Shown here: positions 55,715-64,000 of the stretch, in pieces
Position numbering within the stretch: position 1 is the stretch's first letter
How the letters are laid out: each line of letters begins with the position of its first letter
Source: Zygaena filipendulae
Lineage: Eukaryota; Arthropoda; Insecta; Lepidoptera; Zygaenidae
Assembly (NCBI GenBank): GCA_907165275.2
Contig: OU015658.1
Span: 508,501 to 572,500, forward strand
DNA: 64,000 nucleotides
Direction: 5' to 3'
Made by a program: the position numbers and the translations under genes
The notes under the pieces: model-generated
Databases searched by the model: none
Told to the model about the DNA's origin: nothing
The model's input: the letters and a program-made list of their open reading frames with translations, nothing else

Positions 55715-55800
55715 CAGCTTGTGGCCAGCCTTGTCGACGTTCGCCTTGACGCGGGCGAGTCCGCGGGCGAGCTACTCGCGCCAGTAGTTGCCACATGAGC
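55715..55800 (-). pseudogene. GC-rich coding-like segment with in-frame stop
   Basis: On minus, CSCGNYWRE is followed by TAG and then LARGLARVKANVDKAGHK to a TGA at about 55715. Almost every third codon position is G or C, typical of lepidopteran exons and unlike the AT-rich surroundings. Either the TAG is part of a splice acceptor and the second part is a terminal exon, or this is a decayed exon. The protein is not recognised. Confidence 0.3.
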
Positions 55801-56042
55801 ACACAATACACATGCACGTTCTAGTGGCGCGATAAAAAAAAAACAGTAGCTCGGTCGATTCTGAGAAGTCATACAGCTTTATATCGAAACATGAGTCTAC
55901 GGTATGGTAAATGTATACGGAATAATAAAATTCGTTATAAATGGCGAATAATACATTATATTATAATCTAATACGAAACAGGAAAAAGTGTATCAAAATA
56001 TGCCTTTCCTGAAATATCAATTTTTTTCTAGACTACAAAATA

Positions 56043-56670
56043 GGGTACTTGCATGAAATTTATAATAAGAAATTGTGTCAATATTTCAAAAATAGAGCCT
56101 TAGAAAAGCGTTATCATGAAATATTTACTAAAAAAATTTCAATAGTTTCCAAAATATTCAACTTTTAATTTTGTAAAACGGAACGTTGCAACGAAACACC
56201 AATCACAACCAAGCTAGACACATGACGTCACTTTTATTTTTTTAGGAAACATTTACCTCTTTCAGAGAAGGCAAAAGAAACTAAGTGCATACAGTCAACG
56301 CATATTTTCCAGTTCCTGAAGTTTTTTACTTTAAAATGCATCGGTAAGATGCATTTCGATTCTTTACTGGAACTTTCGGAAGTAAATCGACACAGTTCAA
56401 CCTTAATTTCGCTATTGGTAATTGAAGTTATCTGTCTGTCAGTGTCACATGACCCTGTCAATACGACAGTGACATTTCTATCACAGATTAATAAGGCGTA
56501 ATTTTGAACAAGTGATGTCATTCCGTGTTTCGGCGGTAAAGTCTAAAGTAGGAACTTTGAAACGCTCTATTTAATTAATTTATGCATATATTTTTTTTCT
56601 TTTTCTTGCTTTGTTTAAGTAGGCCATATATCTTTAAAATAGACTGAAAAAAAAATTCATGCAAGTACCC
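56043..56670 (-). mobile_element. 628-bp inverted-repeat transposon, copy 2
   Basis: GGGTACTTGCATGAA and TTCATGCAAGTACCC ends, flanked by TA on both sides. It is the reverse complement of 12926-13551 with about 90% or better agreement by eye. The 95-codon frame is also open here (56521-56234, minus) and also bordered by TGACGTCA-like sites. Confidence 0.88.
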
Positions 56671-56679
56671 TATTACGCC

Positions 56680-59600
56680 GGCCATTTTCCTTTTACAATA
56701 ATTTTTAATCAAACTTGACGCTGCCGCGCTGGTAAAATTTCCATTCTTGCTATAATATAAAAGCAATAAAGCATGGAAATTAAATTAAGAAATTTAAATT
56801 TTTTTTACTGTTCACACTATAGGTACTTACATTGTAAAACATTCTAAAATAAGCAGTTGTTGTGGAGGAATCTTATAGTACCTAATGTTATGCATGCATG
56901 TCGTACATTATGTAAAGAATGAAGACACATAAAGCAATGAGTTGCTCCAATTCCATTACAGCAATCTTTATTTCTTTACTCCTGAAATACGAACAGTACG
57001 GTCACGTAGACACGTACTACATGATTAGAAGGTTATGTGATAGACGTCAACTGTCAAAGCACGGAAGGACGAGAGTACAATCAGTTTAAAAATATGTATA
57101 TAAATATTTTTGTCAGGCTTTGAGCTTTATACTAAGATTCACTCACTTTCCAAAGTGATTACAAATTCCCGCTGTTGACTGTAACCGTTCATACATAGTG
57201 CCCGTAGTTTACAGAAAGACGTCTTAAGAAGACTAATGCAGAAGAAGAAGATTACACGTTCAGAATCACGCAATTATCGGTGATAGATATCTATTGTCTT
57301 TGGCGGAAATCAAGGATATGTTTTCGCGTCGATAAAAAATTGGTAAAAGTTGATTTTATTGTGTTTTATGGTGCTATATTGGACACTAATTTTCACAGTG
57401 ACGGTTTTTTATGTGCTCAAGAAGATGTTATTTCGATCTCATTTCTTCGGTATCCTTCAAGAGTTCCGAGAAAGTTCTTGCAATCTATAGTGCCATGGCT
57501 TGCAATTTCAAACAGTACAACGATGCTAAATGCTAATAGTTATTATAAATTTATCAATTTTTTTTTACTTGATACTAGCTGCATGCATTACTATATTCGA
57601 AGATCCATAAAATGAACAAAAAACTGTGTTCATTGTAAATTCATTCGACAGATAAATATAACAGTTAAATAAAGAAGAAGAAGAAGAAGAAAATACATAT
57701 TAAACAGCAGTTAATTTTAACAGCAAAACCGCGATCAACAGTGTTATACATATAAGTAAATTACAAATGGTTATAAGTGATGTGTAATTAATTGAAGAAC
57801 ATCTGTGGCTAAGTGATGACGAACGTCAGCCGTTGAGTTGTTAGACTAACCATTTTGCTGTAAACTCTACATCCACAACTGGATTTATGACCGAATTGGA
57901 CTTGTGCTTACACATTTTACAATTCATAGAAGCCATTTTAGAATTCATAGAGAGTAGGTAGACAATATTTATTTCATATTATATTATTTATCTATTTTAA
58001 ACTTACTTTACTGATTGATAAACATGTCCAAGGATACTATGATCGTAAACAATAATTTAAAAATAGTAAAAATGACGTTAAAATCTGAAAATAATCATGT
58101 CAACAATGTAACAAATAAAAATATATAAAGGGAACGCGCACTTTGTAATAATTCTTCTCTTATCGTTTCTTTCTTTCGCTAAAACTTTGTCACTGGTCCT
58201 CAATAAGCAAGAAATAATTCAATTTATAACTTCATTGTATCAATTTAAAAATATAACTGTGTTTTCTAAACAAGAAAGCAAAAACGGCGAAACGTATCAA
58301 TATTCTAGACAATGCATAAACGGCATCCCAAACGCAGCTCTGAAAATTGAATCAATTCAATTTAAAACCACTATACCCACATCGAACGGATTCAATTCTG
58401 CTACAACTGGATTAAATTGGTTTTTAAAATTAGAACGTGACGGTGGCCAATAACATTCGTCGGAAATCGTACTCAAACACGATTATTAGGTGTAATGTGC
58501 GCACGCGCAGACTTGTTCACACGTCCGGTGCAGAGGTAAATCCACAGGGTAAAACAAAGGGCTCCTTATTCTAGCGAAAACTGTCATCACAGCGTTACAA
58601 GTATTCATATAAATTCTAAGTTGTTGAACCACACTCGTATTGTTTAAAAGCAGTAAGCGGTACAAAGTGAGGGCGATAAACGTTTAATATGAAATATATA
58701 TATGTACTTATATAATAAATAGATAACGCACGAAATGCGCATTAACTATAATATGAAGTAAATAATATGGAACACTCTACACACTATCTAAAGCTAGAAA
58801 AAAGAAGTCTTTGATAAAATTTTAAAATTTAAGGCATACTTGTTTGTTGCGTTTAATTCATGTCTTTTTTTCATCCTCGGAAAATGACGATATAAAAACT
58901 AACAACCTATTCGCGATTTATTCCTTTCATGTGACTTTATTGCGAGACAATTAGACAATCATGTTAAGCACAAGGAAATTTCATTCGAAAACAAGAAAAT
59001 CTTTAGATAAACATTGATTTGATAACATGATCTGTTACTCCGAAAACTGTTATAAAATAAGCTTACCTTATACCTACTCCAAAATCAACGGAAATATATA
59101 ACTGGATAAATATCATCATTTTGATATTATTATTTAAGATTTTTGTTTGGAACTTATCCAAACCAATTTTTCCACTAGCTCCAACGTGGAACGTGACAAA
59201 TGACGACTCAATTTTAATGTATGATACAATAGCATTACCCGATAAAACCGAATTGTATTGTCCCGACTAGAAAATATTAACTAAGTAATAAATATTATTT
59301 AGATCTATGTGAAAAACAAATAATATTATCTATAGAAGTGAAGAGACAGAACTAGAATGTCCAGACAACAATGAGTCTTGACAAAATATAATCTAGGACA
59401 AACAAACGCTATCAAAATTGAGATAAAGAAAATCCTTTGACACCCAGCAATAAAATATGCACCATTAGTTCTAAAGGAACATAAATATAACACAGTTTGC
59501 CTCCTTGGAAATTGAGAGCAGCCAACTTGATTGTATGTTTTAACGGACATTGCACATACATCCTACGGTTCTTCAACCAAGCGAGTTTCCCTATACAATG

Positions 59601-60115
59601 TGATATCCTTCGCCGCTTCAGCGAGTACCTATAAACGACCGTACAAATGCGTAAACTCAATGGAGCGTTCAAGATTTAAGAGCCAGTAGTTTATATCGAC
59701 CAGCGTAGCAAAATTACAATGTTAAAGGACTAAATCAAGTGTCAATGAGAGAAGCGTTTGATAGAGTCATGTGTCACAACCTGTAAGAATACAATCAGTA
59801 ATCATAGAGATCATTCTTTTTGATTTACAGCAAGCTCGAAATTATGTTTTTCGACTGTGCACAAAACGTACCAAAATAAAATAAATGGATAATATCATGG
59901 GCGCGCGCGTTAGCCAGAGAACGCGTATTGTAAAACCAGTTTAAATTAGCAGACGTATTAGCCAATAATAACCAACTGGTTTGACCTCTAATGCTAATAT
60001 TACAACTTGAACATTTGTTACTATTTATTTTTAAATTTACAAAAATAATAAACATGCGTAAATCTTCTAGGGTACCTACGGATAAAAGTTCATTTTGCAC
60101 TTAACAACAAATCGC
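56680..60115. other. No supported gene
   Basis: Sparse sequence with a diverged repeat at 57325-57570 and a GAA run at 57672. Frames at 57280-57615, 58187-58453 and 59326-60100 have no recognisable features. Confidence 0.45.
57325..57570 (+). repeat. Diverged dispersed repeat, copy 2
   Basis: GAGTTCCGAGAAAGTTCTTGC and GTGCCATGGCTTGCAATTTC align with 22620-22880. Confidence 0.5.
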
Positions 60116-60120
60116 ACTAC

Positions 60121-60361
60121 ATAATAATAATAATCCACATCACAACACCCCACAGTAAGCTATTATTAGCTTGTGTCGTGGAAACCAAGCAAACGTGGTA
60201 TATACTACATAGAATTACTTATATATTATACTATAGATATATAAACACACCCAGACTGGAAAATGGAACCCTGTGTTCAAAGTCTACCCCCACTGGGAAT
60301 CGAACCCGGAACCCCTTGATTAGCGGGTAGGCATGGTGACCTCTGCGCCAATCGGGTCGTC
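60121..60361 (-). mobile_element. tRNA-derived SINE, nearly full length
   Basis: On minus: GACGACCCGATTGGCGCAGA, GGTTCGATTCCCAGTGGG, body, TTA tail. Small deletions relative to 16198. Confidence 0.85.
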
Positions 60362-61030
60362 AAAAAACATAACTTCTTACAAAAGATATTTGGCAATTTG
60401 TTTTTATTTTTACTAAGTGTGGACTACCACAAACGGACTCACTGAGAACATATACGTAGATTGGAAAAATAATGATGCATTTGTGACGTAAGTCATTGTC
60501 TCATCATTACCTACCTACAGCTTAGTCATCCAAGTGTCATAATCAAGAAACTTAATCTATGTTGGTTTAATGATTGTTGCAGGTTCGGTTCTCGGAACGA
60601 GAAGAAAGGTTTTTTTGAACTTATGGGTAAAGCCAGATACCAAAGACCTGACTAACAAATAACGCCATTAAAAAAAACGTGATAAGCTTGAAAAGTATTG
60701 TGCGACGAAGCAATCAATGTCAATGTGTCTAGTCGAGATAATTTGCAGGATAAATGACAAGAGCGATCTAACGATCTGGAAGACGAAACGAGTTCAAAAC
60801 GATCAAAGACAAAACATCTCAATTATGGTCACAAAAGTATCCGCCATTAAACGCTGTGAAACAAAATTTTCGAGACAATTCCGCTGGAATAAACGCTTCC
60901 TTGTCTTAAGACAAATTCGTTGTTTTGACTAAAATATCCATAATAATCTAGCAATACATAGGTTAGGTAGGTAATGTACAGATAAGTTAAAAACACATGT
61001 AAATATATTATGTAATACACCATCGATTTA

Positions 61031-61204
61031 TCCTACTTAATATTATAAATGTGAAAGTGTGGATGTTTGTTATTCAATCACGCAAAAACGGCTGAATGGA
61101 TTTGGATGAAATTTGGCATGCACGTTTTCAGGGGTACAGACAAGGACATAGGGTGCTTTCTATTCCCGCGGGAACTCCGAAATTACCGCGGGTGAAACCG
61201 CGGC
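61031..61204 (+). mobile_element. Helitron-like element lacking the last bases
   Basis: TCCTACTTAATATTATAAATG start, CACGCAAAAACGGCTGAATGG body, CCGCGGGTGAAACCGCGG hairpin; the terminal CAGCTAG is replaced by GTTAATA. Confidence 0.8.
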
Positions 61205-61297
61205 GTTAATATATATTTTATAAAAAAAATCTCATTTTAAATGCTATGCTACTGCATCACCTACCTACTGTTTTACTGTTATAAATGTCTTCATACT

Positions 61298-61425
61298 TCA
61301 TCTGGAAGAGTTCGCTTTATAGTGATAAGGCCACCCCTTGGAGCCACTTAATACTTTCTGTTTTATGAGTTTTTAGTCATTGTACTGAGTGTAGTGCTCA
61401 ATAAAGGGTTTTTAATTCATTAATT
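61298..61425 (+). mobile_element. Retroelement 3' tail
   Basis: TCATCTGGAAGAGTTCGC, GATAAGGCCACCCC and GTGCTCAATAAAGGG; same family as 18461 and 21926. Confidence 0.6.
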
Positions 61426-61484
61426 TCTTCATTCCTAAACATCCAGAGTCAGAATAAACACAAAGTTCATTACATAAATGTCTA

Positions 61485-61565
61485 CCCTGATGGGATCGAA
61501 CTCGCCACGCCTGGCGTAGCAGCCACTTTCGAAAACCACTACACCAACGGTGCTGTCATCAACAC
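61485..61565 (-). mobile_element. tRNA-derived SINE fragment, third family
   Basis: On minus, TTGGTGTAGTGGTTTTCG is box A-like and GCGAGTTCGATCCCATC is box B. The cloverleaf does not form, so it is not called a tRNA gene. Confidence 0.55.
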
Positions 61566-61569
61566 CAAA

Positions 61570-63395
61570 ATATTTTAAAGGAAAAATCGATTGCTAAACA
61601 CAAAAAAAAAACATGTTTATTTATTTAAACCAGAGCAAAGGTCGAAGTTGAATAATCCATCATCTAGAGTGCAAACACACCACAATATTATCCTGCATTG
61701 GTGTGTATTTAAAAGAGTCAATAAGAACGTAGGTACTGACTACTGATACTAACAACAAAAAAAAACTACCTGAAACGCAATAAGACCGGCAGAACAAATA
61801 ACAAAGTACGACGTATTGTTATAACAACAATATGTGAGAAATATGAAATCGCAACGAACGATAAGGATGTTATTAAGAACTATAGAACTATAATATTATG
61901 CTATAGTTTTAGACAATCTAGAAGTGTCTCGATCGTGTTATCAGTTGTATAGTTTTACGGTTCGAGGCATATGACTTTCGACACAAACACCTTTTATCGG
62001 AGAGACGTAGAGGCACGTCACTAGATATGAGATATATATTGGGCATATCATCTCTTTTTTTAGATTTGTCACACATATTTCAATTTGCTTACAAAAACAC
62101 AATCTGAAGAGAAAAATAATTCATGAATCATCAACCGTGTTCATGAAATAAAACTTTCTTTCAAATAATAACTTCAATGAGCTTCGTAAAAATAATAATT
62201 AAATCTATATTCGATATACACTCGAACTTTCCACTACTAGCTGTAATTATTTCTCAACTGCACCTTTTTGTATAGAACCGTCAGCATAAAGACCTAACAG
62301 TACCAAATGTGCTGTCTAGCATTGTAAGCACAGGTACTTTCACTGCTCGAGCCGCTAACGTCGACCCGTTATCCGCAGACCCTACAGACTGCGCTGTTGT
62401 GAGCTGTATGAACGCCACGTCCGTATCCTTGCGTCACGTCATTAAAAAAAAAAACAACAATTACCGCTCAGCACCGTAGAAGCAGGCTAAGGTAAACGGA
62501 TACCGCTAACTGAACAATGTTCACGGGTTGTTAATTTATAACATTTTTGTTATTATTAGGTAGAAGAACGATGAATAGAGGTAAAATGGCAAGTACTGTT
62601 AACAAATTAACTAGAGAGGACATGTAGGCGGGGCAGGCGCGCTTCCGTTGCAAAGGAAAATTGCCCAAAAATTATTTTGCTGCCATCCCAAGTATATTTA
62701 CCACAATATTCCCAAAACTGTCAATTTTGAAAACAGTGACTTAGTAAAAACACAACCTACATTTCTTTACGTTAATGAACGTTTTAGTGGGTGATCAATA
62801 AGTTTTGTGTTCGAAAATCACCCGGCGACACTGGTTTTCATCTGTTTTCATATTAAACTTAGTTGATGTCCCTTCCATTTGTTATTTTCTGTTCTGCGGT
62901 TAACACCATTGCTTTTGAAAGTCTTTAAAATGTAATCAAATTTCAAATACCTAATGGGTTTCTGAGAAATATCTCAAAAACCAAATATATCTATCTATAT
63001 CTTTTATTTACAATATCAATAGTCAAACTTCAGAATATTTAAAAACAAATTTTGAGCATCCGATATTAATCACTTTTTTTATTTATTTTTTATTTAAGGT
63101 TCACCAAACTGGACAACACACAATATGTAAAACACTTAATAAACTTATTTCACAATTTTTAAAACAGTATACGACCTTCTCGAGGTGAACACGACCTGCG
63201 CCTAAAGTAGTGCAACAGTAAAAAAAAACAAATAAAACAAAATAGTTAAACATAGAGGCTGGTTTTGGGAATACAGAATACTTTTGATACAAACATAAAA
63301 AATTGTGAACAACGTGTTCTGCTATTTTAGTTGATTGTGGTTACCCCCTTCAGTTGCATACATGCGGATTGCGGATATTGCGTTTGAATTTTATA
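61570..63395. other. No supported gene
   Basis: AT-rich; a GC-richer stretch at 62340-62440 has no recognisable exon. Confidence 0.45.
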
Positions 63396-63397
63396 TA

Positions 63398-63775
63398 TTA
63401 CTAGATGTGCCCCCCGTTTTCACTCGCCGTAATTTCGGAGAAATAAATGCGAAAGTTCAAATTATGTTTGCTTTTTGTTTGTTACGCTTTCAAGCCTCAA
63501 CGGCTCAACCAATCACCATGAAATTTGTCAGGGGTGCAGAGAAGGTCATAGGGTCATACTTTTTATTCCGAAATCCCCGCGGAAACTCTGAAATTACCGC
63601 GGGTGAAACCGCGGGGACCAGCTAGTATAGATATAAACCTTCTTCGTGAATCACTCTATCTATTTGTGAAAACCGCATGAAGTGTAGTTTTAAAGATCTA
63701 AGCATAAATAGGGACAGACAGACAGCAGCGGGAATTAGCGACTTTGTTTTATTAAGTATAGTATAGTATAGTAGT
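63398..63775 (-). mobile_element. Helitron-like element split by a second Helitron-like copy
   Basis: The hairpin end (CTAGATGTGCCCCCCG on plus) is at 63398-63439. The rest (CCTTCTTCGTGAATCACTC, TGAAAACCGCATGAAG, GGGACAGACAGACAGC) resumes at about 63638. Confidence 0.65.
63440..63625 (+). mobile_element. Helitron-like element nested in the preceding copy
   Basis: AATAAATGCGAAAGTTC start, GTTACGCTTTCAAGCC, hairpin CCGCGGGTGAAACCGCGG, end CAGCTAG. Opposite orientation to its host. Confidence 0.72.
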
Positions 63776-63907
63776 ATGTAGTGACTCATTTATTAAGTAT
63801 AAGTACATAAACAACTTCCTCACATTCACCAGGTTTCTCTCAAATTAAACTCAACGCCACCGGCACCAAAACACATTCGTAACACAAGAAACCCGACAAA
63901 TTTAACA

Positions 63908-63940
63908 AAAAAAAAACACACACACACACGCACACACAAG
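63908..63940. repeat. A-run and CA microsatellite
   Basis: About nine A followed by about twelve CA units with one CG interruption. Confidence 0.85.
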
Positions 63941-64000
63941 AAAACAAAATTAAATCGCATACCAATTTCTTTCCTATGATACTGCCTGTGGTCTCCATTG

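Noticed and set aside
57280..57615. 111-codon plus frame
   Set aside because: Overlaps a diverged dispersed repeat also found at 22620 where the frame is not kept.
61485..61565. Possible tRNA gene on minus strand
   Set aside because: Box A and box B are present but arms do not pair; related copy at 52280 indicates a SINE.

Overview
The window looks like intergenic and intronic nuclear DNA from a moth or butterfly (Lepidoptera). It is AT-rich and eukaryotic, has no bacterial operon structure, and its few real exons have GT-AG splice sites and GC-rich third codon positions. It is saturated with repeat families I associate with Lepidoptera. The most abundant is a Helitron-like element with a CGCGG-GTGAAA-CCGCG hairpin just before a terminal CTAG, present in about 40 whole or partial copies. 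The species cannot be named from the sequence.

Two genes are supported. (1) On the minus strand, 2950-5525 holds the last three coding exons of a ZNRF1/ZNRF2-type E3 ubiquitin ligase: a zinc-finger exon, a RING exon and a short RING-tail exon. All splice phases join correctly. The N-terminal exon was not found and probably lies upstream, at higher coordinates or outside the window. (2) On the plus strand, 12638-14017 is a two-exon gene for a secreted, Cys/Pro/Thr-rich protein of 204 residues that I do not recognise. Most of its intron is a single 626-bp inverted-repeat transposon.

Layout: 1-1.8 kb, degenerate satellite and Helitron-like copies; 2.3-2.7 kb, a 30/60-bp minisatellite beyond the ligase 3' end; 2.95-5.5 kb, ligase exons; 6.6-7.7 kb, a 5'-truncated LINE; 9.7-10.1 kb, a Helitron-like copy split by a retroelement; 12.6-14.0 kb, the secreted-protein gene; 16-38 kb, mixed Helitron-like copies, tRNA-derived SINEs and small inverted-repeat (MITE-like) elements; 39.2-41.2 kb, a very large, nearly identical inverted repeat around a Helitron/LINE core; 45-47 kb, a long foldback element, a Harbinger-like MITE and a Helitron-like copy with a nested insertion; 52.7-53.1 kb, a homogeneous 20-bp minisatellite; 56.0-56.7 kb, the second copy of the transposon in the secreted-protein gene's intron; 56.7-64 kb, sparse repeats with no recognised gene.

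The two genes have no evident functional link. I see no prokaryote-like defence system, CRISPR array, rRNA or intact tRNA gene. The main interest is structural: nested insertions with readable target duplications, the giant inverted repeat, and the intron-dwelling element shared with a second locus.
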